Shown one piece after another: positions 24,361-36,090 of a stretch of DNA of 64,000 nt. The DNA lies in NCBI GenBank assembly GCA_015847255.1, contig JADLZK010012244.1, positions 1 to 64,000 on the forward strand, given 5' to 3'. This DNA is from Hyparrhenia diplandra. Lineage: Eukaryota > Streptophyta > Magnoliopsida > Poales > Poaceae. Position 1 is the stretch's first letter. Each line of letters opens with the position of its first letter. The notes beneath the pieces were generated by a model, which was not told where the DNA came from, did no database searches, and saw only the letters and a program-made list of their open reading frames with translations. A program made the position numbers and the translations under genes.

Positions 24361-25614
24361 TTTCCTAAACTCTCAGATACTAGAGAGTTTGATCCCTATA
24401 CAATTCATTTTATCTCATTAGACTTTAATCATCTTTACCTCCATTTGTACTATGTCATGTCAGCTTATTTAATGCAATAAAACTATTAATATTTTCACAG
24501 AGAGTAGTTGAACGATTACAAGATACAACTAGCCCTCATGTTTTCTTTTTTTGGCTTGCGAGGTGGAGGCTGCAATCAAGGTAGTCGAGTAGTTTGGTTT
24601 ACTTTTGTTACGAGAGGATGTAACTTGCTTTAATATCAATGGAATTTTTCGTTATTGCAAAAAAAAAAAAAAAAAAATGCACAGTGTCCACAACAATCCC
24701 AAACACAACCCACAGGCGCTTATTAAACATATAGGACGGGTGGATATAGTGTAAATATTATTTTGATGTCCTTTCCGAATGGACCCCTACTGCTGAAAGG
24801 ATTTAGGCTGATTTAATTGTATTTTGTGAGAAAGAATAAATAGAATCAAAGAAAATAAAATAATAACAAGGGAACAGGTGAGACGAGAAAAATACCTATA
24901 TATACCAAACTATGTTGATCCAAGGAACATGAAAAGTGTCTCCGCCTATGTTTTTTCTTTTTTCTTTGTTTTTCCCTTGTATCTCAGTTCTTTATGGTGG
25001 AATAAGAAAAGAATTGCTATATTATGCACACAACTTAATAAATAAATTAATTAATTAAGTGCAAATATAAAAACTTTGGCACTCAACTAAACACTCTAAC
25101 ACCCAAATTATATAAATTTTTAAAAACTTAACAGTGACAAGCAATGATAACCTAGAATAGGGATAGGTCATATGCCAGTAAGTAAGACATGCCACTAATG
25201 ACATAGTCTCAAAAGTATTGAGTGCACCTGGTACTTTTTGACAAGCAGGAGTGGGGAATCTTTACCGTTGTTCGGCTGATGGCTTTTGTGGCAGATAATC
25301 TGATTGCTGATGTTTTGTTGTTAAAAAAATAATGTATCATGGCTAATAAGTTTAAACGAACAAGATCGAGATTGCGTGATGAATAGTCTTCGTGTAGCAA
25401 CACTTGTTTCAACTTACAAAAAGTAACGCACTAACTCGAACGGCTTCTCCATCTCCAATTTGTTTCTAGTGTGATTGGTCTGAATTGAAAGCTTTTTAAG
25501 CTCGCAATCTGGGGGGTAAGAAGAGATCATCAGCATGGCATGGTCTGCCAGCTGGTCCCACTCGTCTATGCTATTGCTCGTGGTGTTTGTTTATGGGGTT
25601 GTGGGTTTTTTTCT
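24361..25614. other. Intergenic, AT-rich
   Basis: No gene seen. Poly-A at 24659-24677 preceded by TTGTTACGAGAGGATGTAACTTG looks like the tail of a retroposed or retrotransposon transcript. Confidence 0.45.
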
Positions 25615-25738
25615 ACCAATGGGGCTTATGGGGATGGTGAGAAGAGATATATTTTACATCCCGGAGGAGCTATAATTGGAGATACTATTGTTTTCGGTAC
25701 AAAAGTTCCTATATCAATGAGAAATGCCCTACCTTTGA
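25615..25738 (+). pseudogene. rpl2: Plastid rpl2, end of exon 1
   Basis: Encodes the ribosomal protein L2 segment DGEKRYILHP...GAIIGDT...GTKVPIS...NALPL. It ends at 25738 exactly before GTGCGG, the 5' consensus of the plastid group II intron. Two or three residues differ from the conserved sequence (HPG for HPR, VFG for VSG, ISMR for ISMG). Only about 41 codons are present. Confidence 0.85.
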
Positions 25739-25965
25739 GTGCGGTTTGAACAGATTGAGTAAAGAAAAAGGAATCCGTGATTCGATCAATGATAAACAAA
25801 GAGGGATGAAGGATCTATTCTTCGTTTTTTTCCAAATAGCCCAAGCTACCCATTGCATATTGGCACTTATCGATAGAATAGAATAGATCGCTTCTCTTTC
25901 TTCTTACAAACAGAATTGGCTTGTTATTTTTAATGGAATGAAATAAATATTCACGCTTTTCGACA

Positions 25966-26640
25966 TAGAATCCCCTACCGGAGTGGATATGATCTCCCCG
26001 ACATACGCAATGCTTTAGCTAATACACGGAAATGGATACCATGATTTTTACGTCTATCAATAAGCGCATGCATTGCTCGGTGAATGTGAAGAAGTAGGCG
26101 TTGTCGCGGCAATAATGAGACAAAGTAGTATTTGCGGTGAATCCTCCATTAAGTAGTCATGCATTACAATAGGAAGCCCTAATTCCTTTGCAAATACAGC
26201 TCTCTTAATCATTTCTTCGCATGTACTGCGTGCATTCAAGTAATGCCCTTGATTTCACGGTTTTGGCTTGTGCTTTATAAATCGCCGGCACAAAAGACAA
26301 AAACGGTCTCTCCAAAGACATAAATGGTTGTGAGTTTACGTTTTCATCATCTTTGGTAAAATCAAGTCCACCGCGTAGACACTCATAACACGCTCTACCG
26401 TAATTTTTTGCGGATAATCCCAATTTTGGTTTAATAGTACATCCCAATAAAAGGGCGACCGTACTTGTTCAACTTATCCCTTTCAACTTGGATACCGTGA
26501 GGCGGACCTTGGAAAGTTTTTTGCATAAGCGAGGGGAATTCGTAGATCCTCCAAACGTAGAGCGTAAGGCTTTGAAACCAAATCGTTTCCCACAATGGAA
26601 GCAAACATGTTAGTAACGAGATGCACGGCGAGCCCATGCA
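25966..26640 (-). pseudogene. rbcL: Plastid rbcL (Rubisco large subunit), internal fragment
   Basis: Read on the minus strand it carries KTFQGPPHGIQVERDKLNKYGRP, then GCTIKPKLGLSAKNYGRACYE with the catalytic-region lysines, then DDENVNSQPFM, ELGLPIVMHDYL and a GDHIHSG-like end. That is roughly residues 120-327 of about 477, in order. Frames change several times because of small indels, so no functional product is possible. A second rbcL piece lies in the opposite orientation at 27815-27960. Confidence 0.9.
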
Positions 26641-26725
26641 AAGGGTTTGGTTAAGATATGCCAAATTCCGCCAAGTACACAATTGGAACCCAACCATACA
26701 TGTCCCCAATATTGGCCCACCATTG
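26641..26725 (-). pseudogene. psbC: Plastid psbC fragment, inverted copy of 34365-34455
   Basis: The sequence from GGGGACATGTATGGTTGGG to TTTGCATGGGCTCGCCGT (minus strand) is almost identical to 34370-34450 on the plus strand. It is joined directly to rbcL. It covers the GGIWHILTKPFAWARR part of the CP43 antenna protein. Confidence 0.7.
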
Positions 26726-26904
26726 ATTACAAGATTTAGCTTTTATGAATCGCTATTGGTTTGATACGAATAATGGCGTCGTTTTGGTATGTTAAGGATA
26801 CGAGAGGGAAAGTGATCTCGACCGCGTGCTCGTTGAAGAATGAGCGACTCATAGGCGATGGCGAACGCTCCCCTACCGATGCATTTTGACATCCCACGGT
26901 TTTT

Positions 26905-27105
26905 TATTTCCCCTAATTCTAATTGGGTGGGGTCCCCAACATTACCCACTTGTCCGATGTTGCTAAGCAGTTTTGGGATACCAAACGGACCTCCCCGGAT
27001 GGTAATCTTAAAGTGGCCAATTTACCCTCTTTTTGCAATCGGGGCTTTTCTTTGCTCTAGCTAATTGCCCACCCCTTCCACGTGTGATTTCTATGTTATT
27101 GTATT
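26905..27105 (-). pseudogene. rpl2: Plastid rpl2 exon 2 fragment, inverted copy
   Basis: On the minus strand it contains HNIEIT..., GGQLARA, KLATLRLP-like and VWYPKTA/VGQVGNVG-like segments with frame changes. The same part of exon 2 occurs on the plus strand at 27592-27825, giving an inverted pair about 500 bases apart. Confidence 0.75.
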
Positions 27106-27299
27106 CGTGCTTCTTCGAGTGGTATCTTTGGCTCGGGCCCCAGGAAGGGGGCCTTCTTCGCCTTCCAAGTCGCAGAAAAGCCCAAAGCCAATCCGGTGGA
27201 ACAAAGAAAGAGAGGAGGACGGGTTATTCACATTTAATTTGATGGTCGAGGCTAATTGAAAGCTTGGTAATTAAGACCCGGGTGAAAATAGGGAAACGT

Positions 27300-27591
27300 T
27301 ACCCATAATATGTGGAAGTATCGACGTAATTTCATAGAGTCATTCGATCCGAATGCTACATGAAGAACATAAGCGGAATGACGGAACGTTGAGACCTAGG
27401 ATGTAGAAGATCATAACATGAGCGATTCGCGGATTTGGGTTCCTTTTCTATATATCCACTCATGTGGTACTTCATCATACGATTCATATAAGATCTAGAG
27501 ATCGTCATATACATCTAGAAAGCCGTATGCTTTGGAAGAAGCTTGTATAGTTTGGGAAGGGGTTTTTGATAAAAAGAAGAATCTACTTCAA
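27300..27591 (+). pseudogene. rpl2: Plastid rpl2 group II intron, 3' part
   Basis: Contains the GAAAGCCGTATGCTTTGGAAGAAGC-type domain V/VI region. It is followed by the intron end and directly by exon 2 at 27592. Confidence 0.65.
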
Positions 27592-27825
27592 CCGATATGC
27601 CCTTAGGCATGGCCATACATAACATAGAAATCACTGCGTGGAAGGGTGGGCAATTAGCTAGAGCAGCAGTCTTTGTAGTAAACCGATTTATAAATTGGCC
27701 ACTTTAAGATTACCATCAGGGGAGGTCCGTTTGGTATCCCAAAACCGCTTAGCAATAGTCGGACAAGTGGGTAATGTTGGGGTGAACCAAAAAAGTTTGG
27801 GTAGTTAGAAAACGAAATAACTTTA
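27592..27825 (+). pseudogene. rpl2: Plastid rpl2 exon 2 fragment
   Basis: Starts CCGATATGCCCTTAGG, the conserved exon 2 start. It continues through HNIEIT, GGQLARAA and RLPSGEVRLVSQN-like coding, then GQVGNVGVNQKSLG, interrupted by frameshifts and stops. It passes into rbcL near 27815. Confidence 0.85.
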
Positions 27826-27960
27826 GGTTTTGTTGATTTTTATTGCGATGATTTTATTGGAAAAGATCGTTCTCGCGGTATCTTTTTCACTCAGATCGGG
27901 TATCCCGCGGTGTTATACCGGTGGCTTGGGGGGTATTTTTTCTTTGCTAAAGGGGTATTT
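27815..27960 (+). pseudogene. rbcL: Plastid rbcL fragment (second piece)
   Basis: Encodes GFVD...DDFI.KDRSRGIFFTQ, about residues 340-365, then becomes unreadable through altered sites around GTATCC and GGTGTTATACCGGTGGC. It is joined to psbB at 27963. Confidence 0.85.
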
Positions 27961-27962
27961 CC

Positions 27963-28868
<906 letters not shown>

Positions 28869-29683
28869 GGTCTAAAAAACTTAAGGATGCCTTAAGTATA
28901 TCATTTCAAATTCAGTTATTAATAGAACGAATCACACTTTTTACCACTAAACTATACCCGCTATATGTAGATTATGATACCAATGCTACCCTTTGTCAAG
29001 GGTAGCCATTCGAGAAGGAGGCTCCAAATCATACTATAACGCTTGATATTCGTTCTTTTTTCCTAAATTCCTATAGTAAAATTCCTATAGGATAGAAGCA
29101 TTACGTGGGGTGTACATAAGCTCATTACACATTGAGTGCATCCTATGCATGTATCATAAATTTTCTGAGAATGTGACATTGGATCTCTAAATTTTCCTTT
29201 TCAACATAAAAATTTTCGACCGGTAAAAATGAAATTAGTACTATATAAATTAGATGTATTGTATACACCGGATGAAGCAATGGTTTATCCAAACTTTAAC
29301 AAATAATACAATATATTTCGTGTCTGTTTGTGAGAAAGCGTGAAAAGAGCCAAGAGACTTGAATTTAAGGCTTCACTTAGTCATAATTATACGAATTCTA
29401 CATACTAATTTGAATTAGCTAATTGATTAGCTATGATCTTTTCAATATAAATTATTGCAATATTCAAATTGCAATATCAATGAATTGCAAAAATGCAATA
29501 TTCAATAAGTAAAAACAATAAGTAAAAAACAATACTCTGAAATAACCTACTCCAAAAATGGATATTATTAAACACTAATAAAAAAATAAGATTAGATTTC
29601 TATTCATCTTAATGTTTCTTATTATTATATATCCGCCTTTGTTTAGAGGATTCTATGTCTAATTATTCAAAAATTGGATTGAC

Positions 29684-29880
29684 ATGAGAAAAAAGAACAT
29701 AAAATCCGATCCAATTTTTCGTAATCGATTAGTTAACATGGTGGTTAACCGTATTATGAAAAGACGGAAAAAAAATCATTGGCTTATCAAATTCTCTATC
29801 GAGCCGTGAAAAGATTCAACAAAAGACGTAAACAAATCCACTATTGGTTTTACGTCACACTACATAATGTTGGTAAAGCA
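29684..29880 (+). pseudogene. rps7: Plastid rps7, 5' part
   Basis: KSDPIFRNRLVNMVVNRIMK is intact. Frameshifted remnants of the following AYQI.YRAVK region come next. Roughly 60 of 156 codons. Confidence 0.85.
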
Positions 29881-30576
29881 CTTACCTAAGTTTAAGTTAT
29901 GGAAAATTCATAATTCATTGGTTATTTTAGATAATACTAAAAAACAAGATAGAGTGAGATACTGAAGTGTAAAAAGAGAAAATCGATTCATCGAGACGGA
30001 ACATGAGTCCCTAATTTCGAATCAAGAGATTTGTTGTGGAATCATCGGTTAAGTAAACTAATAATATTAAGAACTAGATCATCTAACGCCATTAAAAAAA
30101 ATGAAATTGGATTTTCGGGGAATTTTGGAATAAAAGATAAATAAAGAATTTAATTTGAAAAAAAATTCTTTCTATTTCGGATTATTTCTTTTTTAATAGG
30201 ATGGATTTCATCCCTTTCCAATCTTCCATTCCAAAATTAGACTTTTTCTTATTTTCACCTTTTTATTTCTATATTAAGGATAGACCGACAAAGTTGGCCT
30301 AATTTATTAGTTTTCACTAACCATAGATTTCATTTCTCTAATTCCATAATATTCAAAAAAATATTATAGATAGGTACACATCAATATATAATAGAAAAAA
30401 ATTAGGTTTTTTGATTTTGACTTTCTAAAAAAAAAAAAAATAAATATATAGTCAAGAAAGAAGATCTAGAATATATCCAAATTCCATATTTATATAAAAT
30501 GTAATCCTTCCTTTTTTTTTGAATCTCCTTTTTTTTTTCTTATTGAATCGTGGTAAAAGTATTCTAATCCAATAAG

Positions 30577-30690
30577 GATTTAGCGGGCGAATATTTACTC
30601 TTTCTGTCTTATTTGTTAATTTAGAACCTTGATCAAATAAAGCAATTTTTTTGGTTTGTTCCGCCATCCCACCCAATGAAGTGTTAGGAT
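30577..30690 (-). pseudogene. Plastid-like intron or spacer piece
   Basis: On the minus strand, GGGTGGGATGGCGGAAC...AACCAAAAAAATTGC resembles the beginning of a plastid group II intron domain. It happens to be open for 74 codons but does not resemble a protein. Confidence 0.3.
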
Positions 30691-31164
30691 TCTTTCCAAT
30701 AAAATCCTATGTAGTCAAGGAGCCCTTTCTTTCATTTCATCAAAGGTATTGTGAACTTGTATAGTTCACATTCTTTGGCTCTACCTATCCATTATAGAGT
30801 AAATAACTCTTTTCACAATAAGAGTTATTCATACGATGATGGTATTTAATTATGAAAGTTGGCTAAGTAGTGACCCTTTAGTCCGTTCTTTTTAAGATAA
30901 AGGAGCATAAGCCTTTTTTTATTACTATTTCCTCCGCTTAATGGATAACCATTTGTTACCAATGGGGGAATTGCTTCTTCAATCTAGATGATTGGAAAAC
31001 CAAAGGAAACCATAAATTCCATATACCATAGAAATCTAGGATAGAGCTTTCTCTATCCTATTCAGGAATGGAACCCATAGGAGCCGTAGCTAAAAGCGAG
31101 TCTTCATAGGGCGATTATCTTTGCTTATGGACCCGAACACGGGTGATCTATCCATGACCGGGAT

Positions 31165-31405
31165 GAAGCTTGGATGAAACTAAGCGAGAGGTCGAACCGA
31201 CCGATGTTGAAGAATCGGATGAGTTGTGGTTAGGGGTGAAATGCCACTTTCGAACCCGAGCTAGCTGGTTTCTCCCGAAATGCATTGGCGCGGCGATTAT
31301 TTGGACATCTAGGGGTAAAAAACCTTTGTTTCGGTCGGGCTGCGTGCGGTACCAAATCGAGGCAAACTCGAATACTAGATATGACCCAAAAATAAATAGG
31401 GGGTC
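31165..31405 (+). rRNA. rrn23: Plastid 23S rRNA fragment (non-functional)
   Basis: About 240 bases of the 5' third of large-subunit rRNA, including GATGAGTTGTGGTTAGGGGTGAAATGCCA, GAGCTAGCTGGTT, GGACATCTAGGGGTAAA, TACCAAATCGAGGCAAACTC and ACTAGATATGACC. Several conserved CAG/CTG-containing words are shortened or changed to CG forms. It is a 0.24-kb piece of a 2.9-kb gene. Confidence 0.88.
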
Positions 31406-31790
31406 CATGGAAGTATTAAAAAACTTTATATAAACAAAAAATCTCAAATATCCTTCATCGTGAGACATATAATCGTCACTATAAATAAGAACTAAGATTC
31501 CTACAGTAGTAATTAGTATTAACATAATAGGCGTAAGGGGGTCGACCAAGTATCCAAATTCTAAGGAAAAATCATTATTGATGGTCCAAGACCATAGATA
31601 TTGATAGATAGAACTTCCATTTATTTGTTGAATAGACAGGTGAAGTTTTGAGAATACCATAGCTATACTTAAGAGTAAAATACTAGGAAAAGCCCATATG
31701 CGTGAAGATTTTTTGTTCTTTGTGGGAATAAGAAAAAGTCCAAATCCCATTGACATAATAACTGGAAGTGATACCCAAACTTATATAAGA
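31406..31790 (-). pseudogene. ndhF: Plastid ndhF (NADH dehydrogenase subunit 5), N-terminal fragment
   Basis: Minus strand, about 120 codons: MSMGFGLFLIPT, RIWAFPSILLLSIAMVFS, LHLSIQQINGSSIYQYLWSW, then SLEFGYLVDPLT and YSDDYMSHDEGYLRFFVYI. This membrane part is well preserved. It then runs straight into the antisense of the 23S rRNA fragment, so the longer open frame (to 31148) is chimeric. Confidence 0.92.
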
Positions 31791-32480
31791 CTAGATGAAT
31801 ATTAAGAGGACTCTTCCAACTAGATAAAAATCTATCATGGTCGACAAAGTTGTTTCTTTATTTGTGTTTGCTCTGTTAGCTAATAATTTCAATTTCATTA
31901 AGAAAAACAAACTAAATAAATGGAAAATAAAAATTGATAGAATTCCTTTTTTTTTTCTTAAAATCCAAAAATTTTCTCTTTTTTTTTTTATACATAGGTC
32001 GTCGATTTGGCATTGGAAAAATTATGTGCATGCCCTTCTAGTAAATAGTTCAAACTATTTTATCGATATGAGTGTTCTATATCGGATAAATTCTACACTA
32101 GCTCAACCCCTAGAAACGTATAGGAGGTTTTCTAAAGGGTACCAATAAGGAATCGACGGGGATTTCTAGATATAGTACTCAAAAGAATCAATGGTCTTGG
32201 ACAAAAACCAAATTTTTTTTTGTTAAGGAATAGATTACCCATTTTTCCTTACCACACGGATCCACTAGAATGAGTTTTCTTTATTTTGACACCTAAAAAT
32301 GCAAAAATCAATTCTTAAAAAATTGCAAGAATTTATTTATAATAAGCACTCTTATCAATATCAAAAATGAGTTTAGGTATTGTGTGGGTACCTAAAGGTA
32401 CGTTCAACGTAGGCTGAGGGGGTAGAAAGGCTGATCAAAATTTATTGCTGCAGACTATACATTCAATGAATAAAGATTTC

Positions 32481-32666
32481 ATCGAAAACTTACAGCAGCT
32501 TGCCAAACAAACGCTAATAGAAAAAAAGTAGTACAGGTATGACAGGCATAACATCCACGATTGGGTTGAAAATGGCATAAGTTTGGGTAATTTGGCGAAG
32601 AAAAAGCTAGTCGGATAAAAAACGAGAATTAAAACAGATACAGGTTAAACTAAGTATATTAGGCAT
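32481..32666 (-). pseudogene. psbK: Plastid psbK (photosystem II K)
   Basis: ATG at 32666 gives MPNILSLTCICFNS. After small indels come YAIFNPIVDVMPVIPV and the C-terminal FGKLL-like end. It lies divergent from trnQ at 33021, as in plastomes, so this junction keeps the native order. Confidence 0.85.
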
Positions 32667-33020
32667 AACAAGCATTTCATTCTTGTAGAGTAGATAATTG
32701 GATTTTGATTGAGTTATTTTTCTAAGGGAAAAAGCAAAAGAAAAGGTAGATTCCAAATCCTTTTTTCTTCGGACTTTCCCAAACAAAAAATACCTCCTTG
32801 TATTCGCATTCTCAAATGAGAATGGAAGAAATTCGACTTTCATATAATATCTTAATAGAATTCCATGTAATGATCAATGCATTTTTTGGATTCTATATTA
32901 TCTGCATGTCTAGAATCCTAGCAAGAAAATACCCCTCATTTTTTAGGTAATTGAAGTGGGATTGACGAATAATATATAAAAATAATAGTGTTTATTAGTG
33001 TCTCATAAAACGAAATGACA

Positions 33021-33091
33021 TGGGGCGTGGCCAAGTGGTAAGGCAGCGGGTTTTGGTCCCCTTACTCGGAGGTTGAATCCTTCCGTCCCAG
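33021..33091 (+). tRNA. trnQ-UUG: Plastid-derived tRNA-Gln (UUG), one base short
   Basis: TGGGGCGTGGCCAAGTGG to CTTCCGTCCCA G, anticodon TTG in the loop TTTTGGT. It is 71 nt. The T-arm reads GGTTGAATCC where GGTTCGAATCC is expected, so one loop base is missing, and the CCG before the variable loop reads CCC. Probably non-functional in the nucleus. Confidence 0.85.
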
Positions 33092-33264
33092 ATTTTTTTT
33101 CTCGATGAAGTTTAAAGATAGAATCGTATTGTGCCCCCCGCACAACACAAAAGTTTATTAAAGAGAATAATTATCTCTTATGAACTCGTCGGGGTTTCCA
33201 CAATTGAAGAAAAAGCGTAGGGCGTATTGATAGAGGGGCCTATCCAACCCCCTTTTATCCACCA

Positions 33265-33351
33265 GTTCCCCGCTAAGAAGGTAGAGCGGTTTGGTAGCTC
33301 ACAAAGCTCATAAGCTTGGGGTTACGGGTTTGATATCGACTACCGCTCCAT
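33265..33351 (+). tRNA. Plastid trnfM-like sequence (CAU), possibly trnfM/trnG chimera
   Basis: GGTAGAGCGGTTTGGTAGCTC, then CTCATAA with anticodon CAT, match plastid initiator tRNA. The 3' part (GGGTTTGATATCGACTACC) matches trnfM poorly and looks more like trnG. Grass plastomes are known to carry a chimeric trnfM/trnG pseudogene at an inversion breakpoint, which would fit. An inverted second copy is at 35985-36090. Confidence 0.55.
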
Positions 33352-33499
33352 ATTCCTTCTTTATGATATATGTATCATCCATTTGTATATGGTATATGGA
33401 TTTGTTTTTCTTTCCTAAAAGAGTTTAGGTCTAATGATTTTTTTATTATTTCTCTTGTTCCGATACATAGAAAAAGAAAGAATAAAATACGAAAGAGAA

Positions 33500-33537
33500 G
33501 CGTCCATTGTCTAATGGATAGGACAGAGGTCTTCTGA
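33500..33537 (+). pseudogene. trnR-UCU: Plastid trnR-UCU, 5' half only
   Basis: GCGTCCATTGTCTAATGGATAGGACA then AGGTCTTCT, matching the acceptor stem, D-arm and anticodon stem of trnR-UCU. The sequence then changes to unrelated plastid DNA. Confidence 0.75.
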
Positions 33538-33964
33538 GACCAACCCACTTCCTATCTAGAATTTTTTTTACTAGTCCTTTATATTGCAATGTGTCAACCG
33601 TCAAATGCTTTGGTAATTTGCCCGGATCGGATCCCTACGTCCTTACATTCTATTTAGGATTAGGAATAGGTGTAATCAGACCTGCTTTTGACATATCTAT
33701 CCTATCCTTATTTGGGTACCATATGCACCTCTTTGGGCTTCTATTGAATCGAGAAATTGGATTATCTTTTTGATTTTGATATCGATTTTGATACATATAA
33801 GGTGTCCTACGGATAATGCAAATCGAAGCTATTTGATGTCTGACTCAGGCCTATATGTATATGACCGATCGATCGAAATACTCCAAGACTCCACCTTTGT
33901 CATATATTCCATATATCACATTCGATAGATATCATATTCATGGAATACGATTCACTTTCAAGAT

Positions 33965-34045
33965 GCCTTGATGGTGAAATGGTAGACACGCGAGACTCAA
34001 AATCTCGTGCTAAAGAGCGTGGAGGTTCGAGTCCTCTTCAAGGCA
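33965..34045 (+). tRNA. trnL-CAA: Plastid-derived tRNA-Leu (CAA), sequence intact
   Basis: 81 nt from GCCTTGATGGTGAAATGG to CCTCTTCAAGGCA. The acceptor stem pairs fully (GCCTTGA/TCAAGGC), the anticodon is CAA in ACTCAAAAT, and a long variable arm and normal T-arm (GGTTCGAGTCC) are present. It is the only undamaged plastid gene in the insertion; it contains no CAG or CTG triplet. Confidence 0.93.
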
Positions 34046-34364
34046 TAATACGGAGAATGCTCATTCAATGAGCATTCCCCATAGAATATTCGGAAATCTG
34101 CGCCTGGCGCTCTCCTCTATCTTCGAGGTCCTTAACCATCTCCCGAGAAAAGTAGCCGAGTAAAAGCCAAAATAGACTAAATATAGCCTGAATGATCCTA
34201 AAAACCCCTCGAAGGAGATAATAAAGAACCTAAAGTAGACGGTATCCTACTGCAAGGGTGATTTCCCAAAGGGAGGCCTGCTACGCCAAAAGCGAGAAAA
34301 ACTCCATCCCTTTCCTTTTGGCATCCCCATGCCGCCACACGGGGGAACATGGGGATGTCAAAAA

Positions 34365-34458
34365 GGTTGGGGGACATGTATGGTTGGGTTCCATTTGTGT
34401 ACTTGGCGGAATTTGGCATATCTTAACCAAACCCTTTGCATGGGCTCGCCGTCCATGG
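34365..34458 (+). pseudogene. psbC: Plastid psbC fragment
   Basis: GGHVWLGSICVLGGIWHILTKPFAWARR resembles the CP43 segment around residues 230-260. It is followed directly by antisense psbD. The sequence is nearly identical to the inverted copy at 26641-26725. Confidence 0.75.
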
Positions 34459-34585
34459 GTATACCAAGAAGTTACAAAAGTAGTCCCTGTAAACCAACCC
34501 CTTAAAGCGAAATAAGCACAAGGAAAGAGCAATAAGCTGGACCATCCTACAAAAACGAAACGGTCCCTTCGTTTGTCGCTTCAGA
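34459..34585 (-). pseudogene. psbD: Plastid psbD (photosystem II D2), N-terminal fragment
   Basis: Minus strand: [20 protein letters not shown], then GWFTGTTFVTSWYTHG. This is about 40 codons of the first membrane helix region of D2, ending abruptly at psbC. Confidence 0.85.
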
Positions 34586-34594
34586 ATCTCGCTT

Positions 34595-34981
34595 AATTGA
34601 ATCTCCTGCTCCGGGTATAATTTCTAGGCGTTCCGTATATGAACCCCTTCAAACAGGGCTTATTGCTATCGATTCGATGATCCCCATAGGGGCGCGGTCG
34701 GTGAAAGTTAATTATTGGGGACAGATGCATCGCAAAACAAAACAGCGGTAGCCACGGATACAATTCTCAATCAAAAAGGGCAAGATGTAATATGTGTTTA
34801 TGTAGCTATCGGTCAAAGAGCATCCTCCGTGGCTCAAGTAGTAACTACTTTCCACGAAGAGGGGGCCATGGAATATACTATTGTAGTAGCTGAAATGGCG
34901 GATTCACCCGCTACATTACAATATCTCGCTCCTTATACGGGAGCAGCCCTGGCTGAGTATTTTATGTACCGCGAACGGTAA
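34595..34981 (+). pseudogene. atpA: Plastid atpA (ATP synthase alpha), central fragment
   Basis: [29 protein letters not shown], a damaged P-loop region, then [26 protein letters not shown] and ADSPATLQYLAPYTGAALAEYFMYR. This is about residues 130-260. The Walker A stretch is disrupted by indels between 34690 and 34735; the rest is open for 88 codons. Confidence 0.92.
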
Positions 34982-35564
34982 GAAAGTTTCGGATTGCCTG
35001 GTATTCCACCAATTCTTAATCCAAAGTTCCAGACATTTGTTAAAAAAGAGAAAGAGACTCCCAGGGCAAAAAGTACGATAAATACAAGATATAAGAAAGA
35101 AGGCAATGCTTTTTTTTTTTCATTTTGATACGTAAATTGAGTTGTTAATGAATCCGCTTCATTCGCCGACTCTATTTCATTTGCTGAATATATATGATAT
35201 TTATTTTCTTTGAAGCAAAAATTCTATAACAAGGTTTGAGACCTTGTGTTTGTATCTATTTCTCTTTTTGTATACTAGTGGAATTTCATTGTATTGGGTT
35301 CTTTCTTAGATCTAAATGGAGTGGAATAGAGAAATAAAAAAAAAAGGCCTTTCATATAAAAATGGAAGAATAGTATGCCATATATCTCACTTGGACAAAA
35401 CAAATTCGAAGCAATTTTCTCTTATCCTCGTTTGTTCCTTCCTTTAGATAAATACTCGAAAATCCCCTTACAATTGCAAAAAATTGCAATAGGTACTCAT
35501 TCAAATTGGTAAAGTATACCCCTAGGATAAAGAAGATAGAAAAAGAACGCTCGTAAGGAGTCCT

Positions 35565-35830
35565 ATTGAAACCAAGAAATATAGGACACGCTTGCCATCC
35601 ACACCAGAATAGATAGAGTTTTTCGAAGAAACCACGCTAGTGGAGGAAGGCCTCCTAGGGATAAGAGACATAGGGCTAAAGAGAGAGCCAAAAAGGATCT
35701 TTTCGTGTATAATCCCGCATAATCTCGAATGTTATCGGTTCGATGACGTAGACCAAATAATACAATGCAAGCAAAAGTTCCTAGATTCATGGAGATATAG
35801 AACAGCATATAAGTTATCATGCCATACACC
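35565..35830 (-). pseudogene. ndhB: Plastid ndhB exon 2 fragment
   Basis: Minus strand: GMITYMLFYISMNLGTFACIVLFGLR, TDNIRDYAGLYTK and FLALSLALCLLSLGGLPPLA, then a garbled end at former CAGG sites. About 85 codons of the proton-channel membrane part. Confidence 0.9.
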
Positions 35831-35835
35831 CCGCA

Positions 35836-35909
35836 GGGATTGTAGTTCAATTGGTCGAGCACCGCCCTGTCAAGGCGGAAAGCTGCGGGTTCGAGCCCCG
35901 TCGGTCCCG
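35836..35909 (+). tRNA. trnD-GUC: Plastid-derived tRNA-Asp (GUC), damaged
   Basis: GGGATTGTAGTTCAATTGG to CCCCGTCGGTCCCG, anticodon GTC in CCTGTCAAGG. Compared with the well-known gene, GTCAGAGC has become GTCGAGC, GTCAGTCCC has become GTCGGTCCC, and one A is added before the variable loop. Confidence 0.85.
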
Positions 35910-35984
35910 AACTAGGGTTCAATGAATGGACAAATTCATCTTTCCTTTTTCATGGAAATTTTTGATGAAAAAGGGGGGACAGGA

Positions 35985-36090
35985 GCAGGTAGTCAGTATC
36001 GAACCCGTAACCCCAAGCTTATGAGCTTTGTGAGCTACCAAACTGCTCTACCTTCTTAGCGGGGAACTGGTGGATAAAAGGGGGTTGGAT
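35985..36090 (-). tRNA. Plastid trnfM-like sequence, inverted second copy
   Basis: The reverse complement matches 33240-33351 over about 105 bases, including flanking GGCCTATCCAACCCCC and the CAU anticodon loop. The 3' end reads GGGTTCGATACTGACTACC here. The two copies differ at CTG/CG-type positions. Confidence 0.6.

Noticed and set aside
27033..27259. Plus-strand frame of 64-69 codons with LARAPGRGPSSPSKSQ
   Set aside because: Antisense to rpl2 for its first part; the remainder may be organellar, but I could not identify it.
31148..31756. 202-codon minus-strand frame as one protein
   Set aside because: Only the first part is ndhF; the rest is antisense 23S rRNA, so the frame is a chimera across a junction.
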